Notes: generated by a model not told the origin, from the letters alone. Shown: positions 14,711-23,755, numbered from the stretch's first letter. The stretch is DNA of 64,000 bases from Caldicoprobacter algeriensis (GCF_023838525.1 NZ_JAHUQD010000001.1:186001-250000); one strand, 5' to 3'. Program-made: numbers and translations.

Positions 14711-17173
14711 CTAATCCTTATAATTCCTATACGCCGCGCACACCTCGTTGTCCATCAAAACCAGTACGGCCGCCTCTCCTGTCCCATCCCTTTCGGTTAT
14801 AGCAATGGATTCGGTGCTCACCCTGGTCACCGTGCCATCCTCCTGCTGCAGGATGATTTCATAGGGCTCCTTAACGTAGAAGGCAGCAACCAGATATCGG
14901 CCGTTGGATTTATTCCTGGCAAAGCGGATGGTCTTAAAGCCGACGCCGCCCCGTCCCTGTGGCTGGTAATCCACCAGAAGGGTTCGCTTTACGAATCCCC
15001 TATCGGTGACCACCACAATTTCTCCTTCGTCATCCACTTCGGTGGCAAAGATCACCTCGTCATCCTCCTTAAGCCTCATGGCCTTGACGCCTTTGGCGGT
15101 CCTGCCCACACTTGGCACTTCATCCCCGTGAAAACGGATGCTCATCCCCTGACTGGTAATGAGCATGATGTCTTTATCCCCGCGAGTCAGTTCGACTGCC
15201 ACCACCTTGTCTCCCTCATTGAGCCCGCAGGCCTGTATCCTGGTCTTTTTGGCATCGTACTCGATAAGCGGCGTCCTCTTTATCATGCCCATGGCTGTAT
15301 AGAACTGTACATATTGATCCTCTGCAAACTCTTTTACAGAGAGTACAGCCACCGGCTTTTCTCCGCCCTCAAGGGAATTGACCAGCGTATACAGCGGCAC
15401 GCCCCTGTCACGCCATTTTCCTTCCGGAATGTCACTGCAGGCCAGGGTATAACAGTTGCCTACATCTGTAAAGATAAGCACCTTATGGTCGGTGGCCGAC
15501 TCAACCACAAACTCTATATAATCCCCGTCACCGGTCTCAACGCTTTCGACATCGCGGCTGGAGCGGCTGTACGACTTGGCCGGAACCCTCTTTATATACT
15601 GGTTATGAGAAAGGGTGATAACGGCATCCTCAACGTATATCAAGTCCTCGGCGTTTATCTCGGCTTCCTTGACATCCTCAATTATCTTTGTCCTGCGGGG
15701 ATCTGCATACTTTTCCTTTATCTCAAGCAGCTCTTTTTTGATCACCTTGATCAAGGCTTGTTCCGATGAGAGTATGCTCTCCAACCGCCGTATCTGCCTG
15801 GTCAAGTCCTCATACTCCTTCTTGAGGTTTGATATCTCAAGACCAGTAAGCTTTTGAAGCCTCATGTCCAATATGGCCTGGGCCTGAACGTCAGTCAAAT
15901 TAAATTTATCCATTAGCTTCTGCTTTGCCTTACCGGGATTCTCGGATGAACGAATAACAGCTATCACCTCGTCTATGTTCTGTATGGCCACCATGAGCCC
16001 TTCTAGTATATGCTGTCGAGCCTTAGCCTTGTCCAGCTCAAACCTGGTGCGGCGTGTCACCACATCCTTTTGATGGCGAATGTAGTAATCTATAATTGCT
16101 TTCAGCCCCAGCTGCTGCGGCTTCCCATCGGCAATGACCACCATATTAATTCCAAATGAAACTTGCAGATCGGAATATTTATACAGATAATTGAGGATCT
16201 TTTCTGGGTCGGCATCCTTTTTAAGCTCAATGACGGCGCGTATGCCCTGCCTGTCCGACTCATCGCGAATGTCAGCAATTCCGGTCAATACACCCTTTTT
16301 CTCCTCGCTCAAATTTAAAATCTTCTCCAGCAGTGCGGCCTTGTTAACCTGATAAGGCAGCTCCTTTATCACCAGCAGCTTCTTCCCGCCCGGAGCATTT
16401 TCCACCTCTACCTTAGCCCTCAGGAAAAACTTGCCGTGCCCGGTCTCATATGCCTTTTTTATCTCATCCTGACCTATTATAATCCCCCCGGTGGGGAAAT
16501 CCGGTCCCGGCATGATTTTGAGCAGCTCATCAAGCGAAATATCTGGGTTTTCCATCTGAGCTATCACTGCGTCTATGGCTTCGCCCAGATTGTGAGGGGG
16601 TATATTGGTGGCCATACCCACGGCTATGCCCGAAGCGCCGTTGACCAGCACATTGGGGAATCTCCCCGGCAGCATGTCGGGCTCCTTCAGGGTATCATCA
16701 AAGTTCAGGCTGAACTTGACGGTGTCCTTATCGATATCCCTCAGCATCTCCATTGCCAGAGGCGTGAGGCGCGCCTCGGTATAACGCATGGCGGCAGCCG
16801 TATCCCCATCGATGGAGCCAAAGTTACCATGCCCGTCCACCAACAATGCCCTCATGTTGAAATCCTGCGCCATCCTCACCATTGCTTCATACACCGATGC
16901 ATCGCCGTGAGGGTGGTATTTACCCAGGGTATCGCCCACGATTCTGGCCGACTTACGGTGTGGCTTATCAGGTGTGAGGCCCAACTCGTACATGGTATAA
17001 AGTATCCTCCGCTGCACCGGCTTAAGCCCATCCTCCACCCTGGGCAGCGCCCGTTCCATAATCACGTACTCGGCATATGGGATGATGGACTCATGCATGA
17101 CCTCTTCCAAGGGTTTTTGAATCACGTTGTCCTGATTCTGCACAAATTCGTTATCCATCCTTTTCGATGCCAT
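14711..17173 (-). CDS. type IIA DNA topoisomerase subunit A (GyrA/ParC family)
   Basis: An 820-residue breakage-reunion subunit that cuts and rejoins DNA in complex with the B subunit encoded just upstream (7-base gap). Catalytic Tyr131 lies in [10 protein letters not shown]. The N-terminal winged-helix region contains [16 protein letters not shown] (80-95). Coiled-coil and C-terminal beta-propeller regions follow. The propeller has QPQGRGGVG, a GyrA-box-like motif, which favours gyrase activity. However, the operon is not next to dnaA/recF, so it may be a second, topoisomerase IV-like set; I leave the symbol open. Residue 92 is Ala at the position of the quinolone-resistance serine, and 96 is Glu. 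The start is ATG 17173. Confidence 0.93.
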   Translation of the reverse strand: MASKRMDNEFVQNQDNVIQKPLEEVMHESIIPYAEYVIMERALPRVEDGLKPVQRRILYTMYELGLTPDKPHRKSARIVGDTLGKYHPHGDASVYEAMVRMAQDFNMRALLVDGHGNFGSIDGDTAAAMRYTEARLTPLAMEMLRDIDKDTVKFSLNFDDTLKEPDMLPGRFPNVLVNGASGIAVGMATNIPPHNLGEAIDAVIAQMENPDISLDELLKIMPGPDFPTGGIIIGQDEIKKAYETGHGKFFLRAKVEVENAPGGKKLLVIKELPYQVNKAALLEKILNLSEEKKGVLTGIADIRDESDRQGIRAVIELKKDADPEKILNYLYKYSDLQVSFGINMVVIADGKPQQLGLKAIIDYYIRHQKDVVTRRTRFELDKAKARQHILEGLMVAIQNIDEVIAVIRSSENPGKAKQKLMDKFNLTDVQAQAILDMRLQKLTGLEISNLKKEYEDLTRQIRRLESILSSEQALIKVIKKELLEIKEKYADPRRTKIIEDVKEAEINAEDLIYVEDAVITLSHNQYIKRVPAKSYSRSSRDVESVETGDGDYIEFVVESATDHKVLIFTDVGNCYTLACSDIPEGKWRDRGVPLYTLVNSLEGGEKPVAVLSVKEFAEDQYVQFYTAMGMIKRTPLIEYDAKKTRIQACGLNEGDKVVAVELTRGDKDIMLITSQGMSIRFHGDEVPSVGRTAKGVKAMRLKEDDEVIFATEVDDEGEIVVVTDRGFVKRTLLVDYQPQGRGGVGFKTIRFARNKSNGRYLVAAFYVKEPYEIILQQEDGTVTRVSTESIAITERDGTGEAAVLVLMDNEVCAAYRNYKD

Positions 17174-17180
17174 ACCTCAA

Positions 17181-19136
17181 CTACACTCCCATCTCTTGCA
17201 AAACGTCTACTTTATTGAAATTGGCATAAGCGCTTATATATTCCTTTCGCGGCTGAACCTTATCACCCATCAAAATGGTTACCAGCCTGTCGGCCTCGGC
17301 CGCATCCTCCACCGTCACTTGTATTATCTTCCTCTTTTGAGGATTCATTGTGGTCTCCCACAGCTGCTCAGGGTTCATCTCTCCCAAGCCCTTATAGCGC
17401 TGTATAGTGTACCTCTTGCCCATACTCTTTACGACTCTCTTGAGCTCCTCATCGTTGTAAACGTATTCCTCTCTCTTCCCATCGGTAACCCTGTACAAAG
17501 GCGGCAAGCCGATATACAGATGGCCGTTGGTTATAAGCTCCTTCATGTAGCGGAAAAAGAAGGTGAGCAAAATGGCCCGTATGTGTGCCCCGTCCTGGTC
17601 GGCATCGGATAGTATTATCACCTTGTGGTATTTCAGGTTGGCTATATTGAAATCCTCACCAATGCCTGTGCCCAGTGCGGAGATGATAGTGGCAAACTCC
17701 TCATTGCTCAGCACCTGATCCAGCCTCTTCTTCTCGGCGTTAAGCGGCTTGCCACGCAGAGGGAGTATTGCCTGAAACCTCCTGTCCCTTCCCTGCTTGG
17801 CCGATCCTCCGGCCGATTCGCCCTCCACGATAAACAGCTCGTTTAATTTGGGGTCCCTGCCGGTACAGCTGGCCAGCTTGCCAACCAGGGGCGCTCCTTC
17901 CAGATTGCTTTTCTTTCGCTCAATTTCACGGGCTTTTCTGGCCGCTTCCCTGACCTTGGCCGCTTTTATGGCTTTTTCTATGATCAGCTTCGCCGTCTCG
18001 CTGTTGGCCGGCTGTTCAAGGTAATTGCCCAGCTGCTCGGAGACAATGGCCTCCATGGCCGCCCTTGCCTCGGTGTTGCCCAGTTTGGTCTTGGTCTGCC
18101 CTTCAAACTGTACGTTGTTCATCTTGAGGGAGATAACCGCGGTAATGCCTTCCCTGAAGTCCTCCCCCGAAAGATTGGGGTCCTTATCCTTTAAATAATT
18201 GTACTTCCTGGCATAGTCGTTCAACACCTTGGTGAGGGCCGACTTAAAGCCCGTTTCATGTGTACCCCCCTCGGTAGTAGGAATGTTGTTCACGTACGAG
18301 AAAATGCTCTCGGTGTAAGAGTCGGTATACTGAATGGCAATCTGAACGAATATACCTTCTTTCTCACCTTCAATATATATGACATCGCTATGAAGCACGT
18401 TTTTATCCTCGTTCAGATACTTTACAAAGTCAACGATACCGCCATTATAACAAAAAGTGCGCCTGCTACCAGCGTCTTTTATGCGCTCATCGCAAAACTC
18501 TATGGTCACTCCGCCATTCAAATAGGCCAGTTCCTTAAGCCGCCTTGAAACGATATCGGCATTCATGCGCACGTCTTCAAATATGCGATCATCCGGAAGG
18601 AATCGCACCTTGGTGCCCGTTCCAGTAGCGCTACCCACTACCTCCAGGGGGGTAACGGGTTTGCCTGCAACAACTTTCTTAAGCTGCGGATCGTATACGC
18701 TCTCAAACCTCTGCCGGTAAAGCTTTCCGTCCCTCTTTACCTCCACTTCCAGCCATCGCGACAAGGCGTTCACCACCGATGCACCCACGCCGTGCAAGCC
18801 GCCTGAAAACCTGTAATTTTCGTTGTTAAACTTTCCACCGGCGTGGAGGTGGGTAAACACCACCTGCACTCCCGGTATCCCCAGGGCCGGATGTATGTCT
18901 ACCGGTATTCCTCTGCCGTCATCCTCCACCGTTACGCTGTTATCCTCGTGGATTGTAACCGAAATCCTGGATGCAAAGCCATTGGCTGCTTCGTCGATTG
19001 CATTGTCCACAATCTCCCAAAGGAGATGATGAAGCCCCCGCTGGCCGGTTGAACCGATATACATTCCCGGCCGCATGCGAACGGCATCAAGGCCTTCCAA
19101 TACCTGTATGCTGCTGACTTCGTAAGTCTGCCCCAT
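17181..19136 (-). CDS. type IIA DNA topoisomerase subunit B (GyrB/ParE family)
   Basis: A 651-residue ATPase subunit with the GHKL motifs EIVDNAIDEA, DDGRGIPVDIH and GGLHGVGASVVNALS, then the transducer domain, then the TOPRIM domain (VEGESAGGSAKQGRDRR and SDADQDGAHIR), then the C-terminal QRYKGLGEMNPEQLWETTM. GyrB-like residues (NYRFSGGLHG, RYMKELI) slightly favour gyrase over topoisomerase IV, but the position away from dnaA/recF suggests a second copy. ATG 19136 is six bases after AGGAGG; the longer frame to 19160 has no site. The gene is the first of a two-gene operon and has a sigma-A promoter with a LexA-type operator just downstream of it. Confidence 0.93.
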   Translation of the reverse strand: MGQTYEVSSIQVLEGLDAVRMRPGMYIGSTGQRGLHHLLWEIVDNAIDEAANGFASRISVTIHEDNSVTVEDDGRGIPVDIHPALGIPGVQVVFTHLHAGGKFNNENYRFSGGLHGVGASVVNALSRWLEVEVKRDGKLYRQRFESVYDPQLKKVVAGKPVTPLEVVGSATGTGTKVRFLPDDRIFEDVRMNADIVSRRLKELAYLNGGVTIEFCDERIKDAGSRRTFCYNGGIVDFVKYLNEDKNVLHSDVIYIEGEKEGIFVQIAIQYTDSYTESIFSYVNNIPTTEGGTHETGFKSALTKVLNDYARKYNYLKDKDPNLSGEDFREGITAVISLKMNNVQFEGQTKTKLGNTEARAAMEAIVSEQLGNYLEQPANSETAKLIIEKAIKAAKVREAARKAREIERKKSNLEGAPLVGKLASCTGRDPKLNELFIVEGESAGGSAKQGRDRRFQAILPLRGKPLNAEKKRLDQVLSNEEFATIISALGTGIGEDFNIANLKYHKVIILSDADQDGAHIRAILLTFFFRYMKELITNGHLYIGLPPLYRVTDGKREEYVYNDEELKRVVKSMGKRYTIQRYKGLGEMNPEQLWETTMNPQKRKIIQVTVEDAAEADRLVTILMGDKVQPRKEYISAYANFNKVDVLQEMGV

Positions 19137-19153
19137 TACAAACCTCCTACTTA

Positions 19154-19167
19154 AGAACATATGTTCT
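19154..19167 (-). promoter_or_regulatory. LexA (SOS) box of the topoisomerase operon
   Basis: AGAACATATGTTCT is a perfect 14-base palindrome containing GAAC-N4-GTTC, the core of the Gram-positive LexA/DinR operator. It lies about six bases after the predicted transcription start and before the ribosome binding site, where bound LexA would block transcription. Confidence 0.8.
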
Positions 19168-19179
19168 GTTTTGAATACT

Positions 19180-19208
19180 ATTATATCATCCTTTTGTTTT
19201 TATTGCAA
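19180..19208 (-). promoter_or_regulatory. sigma-A promoter of the topoisomerase operon
   Basis: On the minus strand, TTGCAA (19203-19208), a 17-base spacer and TATAAT (19180-19185). The predicted start, near 19173, is directly followed by the LexA box. Confidence 0.8.
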
Positions 19209-19318
19209 AACGATATTGGCATGTAGCTTAAAACGCCCTTACAATACTTGGTGAGCGTTAAACATTCCTTGAGCTTCTCTCTTCTCCAGCGTTTACTTTA
19301 ATTTGAGCGTCTTTGAGG

Positions 19319-20059
19319 TCATCCCACCACATAAGACAATACCTTGCCTATGCTGTCGTGTATAACGATGTTGGCCCTGTAATCATAGGGCGTGGATGTC
19401 CTGTTGATGAGTATCAGCTTGTCCCCTTTATAATAATCCACCAGCCCGGCAGCGGGATATACCACGAGGGATGTGCCTCCCACTATCAGCACATCTGCAT
19501 TGGAAACGTAGTGTATGGACCTATACAATACATCCATGTCCAGGCTTTCCTCGTAGAGGACCACGTCCGGCCTGACTATCCCACCACATTTCTCGCATTT
19601 GGGAACCAGTTCCTCGCTGTCCATCACATAATCCAGGTCGTAATTCTGTCCGCATTTCATACAATAATTCCTATGGATGGAACCGTGAAGTTCCAGCACG
19701 TTTTTGCTTCCGGCCGCCTGATGCAGCCCATCTATATTCTGTGTTATGACCGCTTTGAGCTTTCCCTGCTCTTCAAGCTTTGCCAGAGCGATGTGTGCCG
19801 CGTTGGGCTTTGCATCCCTATACACCATTTTGCTTTTATAAAACTCATAGAACTCCTCGGGGTGCTTGATAAAGAAACTATGGCTCAGCATCACCTCTGG
19901 CGGATATGATGTCTTTTGGTTGGCACTGTACAGGCCCGATGCACTCCTGAAGTCGGGTATATTGCTCTCGGTAGAGACCCCCGCTCCGCCAAAGAAGACT
20001 ATATTACCGCTGCCCTCAACAATTTTTTTGAACTCGTCCAACTTTTTAAGTTCATCCAC
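19319..20059 (-). CDS. cobB: NAD-dependent protein deacylase, SIR2 family
   Basis: A 246-residue sirtuin that removes acyl groups from lysines using NAD. Motifs are FGGAGVSTES (23-32), IPDFRS (34-39), QNIDGLH (107-113), the catalytic His125 in ELHGS, a four-cysteine zinc site (Cys133, 136, 155, 158) and GGTSLVVYPAA near 194-204. Length is normal for bacterial class U/III sirtuins. The start is GTG 20059, after GGTGAGGTG. It stands alone between the topoisomerase operon and degV. Acetyl versus other acyl preference cannot be read from the sequence. Confidence 0.93.
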   Translation of the reverse strand: MDELKKLDEFKKIVEGSGNIVFFGGAGVSTESNIPDFRSASGLYSANQKTSYPPEVMLSHSFFIKHPEEFYEFYKSKMVYRDAKPNAAHIALAKLEEQGKLKAVITQNIDGLHQAAGSKNVLELHGSIHRNYCMKCGQNYDLDYVMDSEELVPKCEKCGGIVRPDVVLYEESLDMDVLYRSIHYVSNADVLIVGGTSLVVYPAAGLVDYYKGDKLILINRTSTPYDYRANIVIHDSIGKVLSYVVG

Positions 20060-20162
20060 GGCACCTCACCCTTCCTAAAAATGAAAAATTTAAAACTTCT
20101 TAACATATGTATTATAGCACCCTGCTGCACATTTTACCATAAACGCCATTAAATCCTTGGAA

Positions 20163-20204
20163 CAAAACAAAAAAGGGATTTTCATCAAAGAAAACCCCTT
20201 TTTG
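20163..20204 (-). terminator. terminator downstream of degV
   Basis: AAAAAGGG and TTTTC (20170-20183) pair with GAAAA and CCCTTTTT (20190-20203) around one mismatch, and a T-rich stretch follows on the minus strand. Confidence 0.75.
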
Positions 20205-20221
20205 CCACCCTCATCGCCATC

Positions 20222-21073
20222 CTATTTCTCCAGGTAGAGTATGCCTACCGTACCGGGACCACAATGGCTTGATATAACCGCTCCTGCGGAGGTTATACAC
20301 ACTTCTTTTGGGTTCAGCTCGCTTTTCAGCTTTTCAGCAAGGTATTCTGCTCCTTCCTGGTAATCAGAATGGGTCACAAATATTCTCTCCAGGTCAACGT
20401 TTTCCCCATCTCCTACGTGACTAACATAGAATAAATCCAGCACTTTCTTGTCCTTACCCCTGAACTTCTCTCCCACTATCATTCCACCGTCCTTGACTAT
20501 GATTTGTGGCTTAATCTTCAGCATAGTACCAGCAATCAGTTGAAGCGATGTGCACCGTCCTCCCATGTGAAGGTATTTAAGGGTGCTTATTACAAAACTG
20601 GTGCGCACTTTGGGTACCAGCGCATTTACCTTTTCTACAATCTCCTGTGCTCCCACACCCTGCATGGCCAGCTCCGCCGCTTTTACCGCCAGCAACCCTA
20701 TCCCGGTAGACAGGTTCTGCGAATCCACCACATGCACCCTGCCCGGCTCGAATTCATTGGCCGCAATCAGGGCATTTTGAACGGTGGCCGACAGCTTGGA
20801 CGAAATACCCACAAAAATGACGTCATAGCCCTGGTCTACCCAAGGCTTAAAAGCGGTAACAAAATCTTCCACCGGCGGTGCGGCCGTCTTGGGCAAAGTC
20901 TGAAACTCATCCACCATCTCGTAAAGCCGAGCAGTGGTTATGTCCACTCCGTCTCGATAGCTCTTATCCCCCATAGTCACGTAAAGGGGGAGCACAGAGA
21001 TATTTAGAGCCTCAAGCTGCTGAGGAGAAAGGTCAGCCGTACTGTCGGTAAACACCTTAACCTTCTTATCCAC
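20222..21073 (-). CDS. DegV family fatty-acid-binding protein
   Basis: A 283-residue DegV-fold protein. This family binds fatty acids and in Firmicutes can act as FakB, the carrier subunit of the fatty-acid kinase FakA. The N-terminal FTDSTADLS signature (8-16), DGVDIT (41-46), TAAPPVEDF (79-87) and the late RCTSLQL segment are typical. No fakA-like gene is adjacent, so the kinase partner, if any, lies elsewhere. The start is GTG 21073, seven bases after GGAGG. The promoter upstream looks sigma-H dependent, which would link expression to the transition to stationary phase. Confidence 0.9.
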   Translation of the reverse strand: MDKKVKVFTDSTADLSPQQLEALNISVLPLYVTMGDKSYRDGVDITTARLYEMVDEFQTLPKTAAPPVEDFVTAFKPWVDQGYDVIFVGISSKLSATVQNALIAANEFEPGRVHVVDSQNLSTGIGLLAVKAAELAMQGVGAQEIVEKVNALVPKVRTSFVISTLKYLHMGGRCTSLQLIAGTMLKIKPQIIVKDGGMIVGEKFRGKDKKVLDLFYVSHVGDGENVDLERIFVTHSDYQEGAEYLAEKLKSELNPKEVCITSAGAVISSHCGPGTVGILYLEK

Positions 21074-21135
21074 CTAATAACCTCCTTTACTTCGCTTGTG
21101 CCAAAAATAAAAAATTGATATTCTTCGTTGATAAT

Positions 21136-21164
21136 ATATTCTACATAATTGCGAAAAATCCTTT
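21136..21164 (-). promoter_or_regulatory. sigma-H-type promoter upstream of degV
   Basis: On the minus strand, AAAGGATTT (21156-21164), 11 bases, then GTAGAATAT (21136-21144). This is a full match to the B. subtilis sigma-H consensus as I recall it (RnAGGAwWW, 11-12 bases, RnnGAATww). Confidence 0.65.
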
Positions 21165-21208
21165 AAAAAAGTAAAAGGACCTTAATCGTAGATTAAGGTC
21201 CTTTTACT
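21164..21208 (-). terminator. strong terminator of the UPF0180 gene
   Basis: A perfect 18-bp stem (21170-21187 with 21191-21208) with loop GTA, followed on the minus strand by six T. Confidence 0.9.
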
Positions 21209-21232
21209 CTCGAAGTACCCACATCTTCACAT

Positions 21233-21490
21233 TTATTGTAATTTACGCTCTATAGCATCTTTTATTTCCTCAGGAGTCATTCCACTGGCCTCTATAAACG
21301 GAACATTGACTCTGGTATTTTGAATGCCCATAACATTATCATCAAGCCCAGTAAATACCACTGCATCAAAACCATCGAAAAAATCGCCGTGGTTTTTCTG
21401 GCTGGTATCAAATTCAAACACGCGATAACCCGCATTTTTTAAATAAGTCGCCACATGGCCTAGGCCTTTCTGTACTGCTATATTTTTCAT
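21233..21490 (-). CDS. UPF0180 family protein (YkuS-like)
   Basis: An 85-residue small protein matching the UPF0180/YkuS family: an N-terminal KNIAVQKGLG segment, AVVFTGLDDNVMGIQNT in the middle and a short helical end. YkuS is about 81 residues, so the length agrees. Function is unknown. I use ATG 21490; GTG 21496 is possible. The ribosome binding site lies in the 3' arm of a 9-bp hairpin (21504-21530), which could control translation. It is a single-gene unit with a strong terminator. Confidence 0.85.
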   Translation of the reverse strand: MKNIAVQKGLGHVATYLKNAGYRVFEFDTSQKNHGDFFDGFDAVVFTGLDDNVMGIQNTRVNVPFIEASGMTPEEIKDAIERKLQ

Positions 21491-21503
21491 GATCACGCAA
21501 CCT

Positions 21504-21530
21504 CCTTTGACACTTATTATTTGTCAAAGG
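21504..21530 (-). promoter_or_regulatory. hairpin covering the ribosome binding site of the UPF0180 gene
   Basis: On the minus strand CCTTTGACA pairs perfectly with TGTCAAAGG around a nine-base loop. The final AAAGG is the start of the AAAGGAGG ribosome binding site. It might be a translational switch or, in DNA, an operator dyad. Confidence 0.5.
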
Positions 21531-21583
21531 CTTTATCTATATACAACATCGCTAAACCGCTTTTCTCTACACAAAAATATACA

Positions 21584-22999
21584 TCATGCCATGCTGCTCA
21601 TGTCTTGAATCACTACATTTTGCACCCATTTACCCTTCTTCAATCTCGAATAGTACAGGACACCCCTTACCAGCCAATCGGTAAACATACCAATCCACAC
21701 TCCTGCCACCCCCATTTTCAAGGGAACGCCAAGGATATATCCCAGGACAATCCTAAACGCCCACATGCCCAAGAACGATGTTACCATGGTGTATCTGGTA
21801 TCCCCCGCCCCTTTCAATCCGGCGGGTAGCACAAAAGCAATGGGCCACAGGAGCGGTGTGGCTATTGATGTCAGGCGAATGAGGCGTGCAGATAAGGCTA
21901 TAACATCCGCACTTCTGATGTACAGCCTGGCTAAAGGAACGGCCAAGGGGTAGGTAACCATGCACAGTATCAGCATGCAAAACGACGCCAGCTTGGTCAA
22001 ATACATCATGGTGTCACTGGCTTCTTCCTTTTCACCCCTACCCATGTATTGCCCCACAAGGGTTGTGGCAGCAACACCCAGAGCATTTCCTGGAACGTTG
22101 ACTATGGAAAACACCGAACTTGCTATATAGTTGGCAGCAATAGAGGCCGTACCCATGCCTACGATGAACACCTGGGTGATGAGTTTCCCACCGTTGAACA
22201 GCAAAGATTCAACGCTTGCAGGAATGCCCACATTAAATATGGCTTTCTGTACCGGTAGATTAAATTTAAACGAGCGCAAATCAGTAAGCTTTATGGCTTT
22301 AGAGCCTTTCACCAAAACATGTATTATCATAAAAGTGCCTACCGCTCGTGCTACCGCAAGGCCGATAGCGGCTCCCTTAACCCCTAGCGCAGGAATGGAT
22401 ACAGAAAAGTGTATATTGCTTATATTGAGCCCGTAAATCAATACATACCCCAAGCAGATATTGATGGCGTTCATCAGTATAGTAACCTTCATGGGCGTTC
22501 TGGTATCTCCGGCACCCCTTAATACGCCACAGGCGATAGAAGTGAGGGCTATAAAAGGGTAAGTGAGAAGTGTTATGCCAAAATACATGTTGACATTTTC
22601 CATGACGGCAAGTTCAGCTGCTCCATAAAGCACCAATATAATGTAGCGGCGCAGCATCCAGGTTACAAGCGTGATAAAAAGCGACAGGATCAGTCCCGAA
22701 AACATGGCCTGCTTTGTGGCATCGTTTGCCTCTTCGCGGTTGCCGTGGCCTACGTAATGTGCCACCACCACCGTGCCTCCCAGCGACAGAGCCACAAAAA
22801 AGGCTACGAAGATGTTGTTTATGGAATCCACCATGCCCACCGCTGAGACAGCTTGACTCCCTACCTGGCCTACCATTATGGCATTTATCATGCCCATAGA
22901 CATGGTAAACACCTGCTCGGTTACCACCGGCAAGGTAAGGCTCAAAACATCGCGGCGTACAAGCGCTCCTATGCGCTGTTTAAAATGCATATAAATCAT
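21584..22999 (-). CDS. MATE family efflux transporter
   Basis: A 471-residue multidrug and toxin extrusion protein with 12 predicted membrane segments in two similar halves; it would export cationic compounds against sodium or proton flow. MATE-like motifs include SLTLPVVTEQVF near the start, a GGTVVVAHYVGHGN region and the later counterpart VAATTLVGQYMGRGEKEEA. I choose ATG 22999, which overlaps the 3' end of the RHH gene by 20 bases; ATG 22990 is the alternative, and neither has a strong ribosome binding site, suggesting coupling. Substrate unknown. The longer frame to 23032 starts at a TTG without support. Confidence 0.9.
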   Translation of the reverse strand: MIYMHFKQRIGALVRRDVLSLTLPVVTEQVFTMSMGMINAIMVGQVGSQAVSAVGMVDSINNIFVAFFVALSLGGTVVVAHYVGHGNREEANDATKQAMFSGLILSLFITLVTWMLRRYIILVLYGAAELAVMENVNMYFGITLLTYPFIALTSIACGVLRGAGDTRTPMKVTILMNAINICLGYVLIYGLNISNIHFSVSIPALGVKGAAIGLAVARAVGTFMIIHVLVKGSKAIKLTDLRSFKFNLPVQKAIFNVGIPASVESLLFNGGKLITQVFIVGMGTASIAANYIASSVFSIVNVPGNALGVAATTLVGQYMGRGEKEEASDTMMYLTKLASFCMLILCMVTYPLAVPLARLYIRSADVIALSARLIRLTSIATPLLWPIAFVLPAGLKGAGDTRYTMVTSFLGMWAFRIVLGYILGVPLKMGVAGVWIGMFTDWLVRGVLYYSRLKKGKWVQNVVIQDMSSMA

Positions 23000-23225
23000 C
23001 TCTATTCCAGGTAATTTTGCCTTCTGTGCCAAGATTAATATTATCTCTTTCTAACAGACTTACATTGCGCCATTTCGCCTTTTCATACAAATCTTTTTTT
23101 ATAACTATTTCTTCTATATTTATCAGAAGGCCGGAAACAGAAGTTTGCCTATCTATAGCTATATGCTTTACTTTTCGTAATAAATCTTTAGGCAGCAATA
23201 AAGTTATATTCTGCATCTTTTTCAC
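22980..23225 (-). CDS. ribbon-helix-helix antitoxin-like protein
   Basis: An 81-residue protein with an N-terminal ribbon-helix-helix DNA-binding unit (NITLLLPKDLLRKVKHIAID, then TSVSGLLINI) and a C-terminal tail ending in WNRDDLYAF, where antitoxins commonly have WxRDELYER. It looks like a CopG/VapB-type antitoxin, but no toxin gene follows; the MATE gene overlaps its end instead. It may be an orphaned antitoxin or a regulator of the pump. The start is GTG 23225, seven bases after GGAGG. A short dyad (CCAC-N8-GTGG) just upstream could be its own operator. Confidence 0.7.
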   Translation of the reverse strand: MKKMQNITLLLPKDLLRKVKHIAIDRQTSVSGLLINIEEIVIKKDLYEKAKWRNVSLLERDNINLGTEGKITWNRDDLYAF

Positions 23226-23295
23226 AGTACCACCTCCACGTAATTAAGTGGATCACATTTTTACGTGTATATCAACAAAACAGCAGCATATAAAA

Positions 23296-23318
23296 GCAAA
23301 GCCCCGCCATACGGCGGG
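23296..23318 (-). terminator. terminator of rnpB
   Basis: CCCGCC (23303-23308) and GGCGGG (23313-23318) form a stem with a four-base loop, followed on the minus strand by GCTTTGCTTTTA. Confidence 0.75.
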
Positions 23319-23328
23319 ATTTCCCCAC

Positions 23329-23715
23329 ATGTGAGCAAGTCTGTAAGCCGAGTTCTGTCGAGGGCGATCATCTATCTAGGCCTACTGTTGCCAGATAGGC
23401 TCAAGCGACCTTACCCGGGACGTGGCGGGCCACCACATAATGTCCCCTATTCGGTCTTACTCCAGGTGGGGTTTACAGAGCCAATCCAGTCGCCTGGATT
23501 GCTGGTGAGCTCTTACCTCGCCTTTCCACCCTTACCCAGCATTTGACTACAAAGCCAAATGCCAGGCGGTCTATTTCTGTTGCACTTTCCTTGGAGTCGC
23601 CTCCACTGGGTATTACCCAGCACCCTGCCCTGTGGAGCTCGGACTTTCCTCAGCTGCACTTTTATAACGTGCAGCCGCGATCGCCTGACTTACTCACATG
23701 CTCTATTCCATTTGC
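23329..23715 (-). ncRNA. rnpB: RNase P RNA
   Basis: The catalytic RNA that trims 5' leaders from tRNA precursors. The minus strand shows the conserved core: GAGGAAAGTCCGAGCTCCAC near the 5' side, GGGTAAGGGTGGAAAGGCGAG, GTAAACCCCACC and the 3' block CAGAACTCGGCTTACAGA. The two ends pair to form P1 (TGTGAGTAAGTC with GACTTGCTCACA). The 5' end is set by the promoter at 23723-23751; the 3' end lies at the P1 partner, a few bases before the terminator hairpin. The subtype (A or B) was not resolved. Confidence 0.95.
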
Positions 23716-23722
23716 GCAATAT

Positions 23723-23751
23723 ATAATAGCACGGATCAAGCGCTTTGTCAA
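23723..23751 (-). promoter_or_regulatory. sigma-A promoter of rnpB
   Basis: On the minus strand, TTGACA (23746-23751), a 17-base spacer and TATTAT (23723-23728): a strong vegetative promoter. It partly overlaps the region just after the zinc-ribbon gene. Confidence 0.88.
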
Positions 23752-23755
23752 ATTA

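Noticed and set aside
16436-17218. Plus-strand open frame of 260 codons opposite the topoisomerase A gene
   Set aside because: Antisense shadow; rich in His and Arg, as expected from reverse reading of a coding region.
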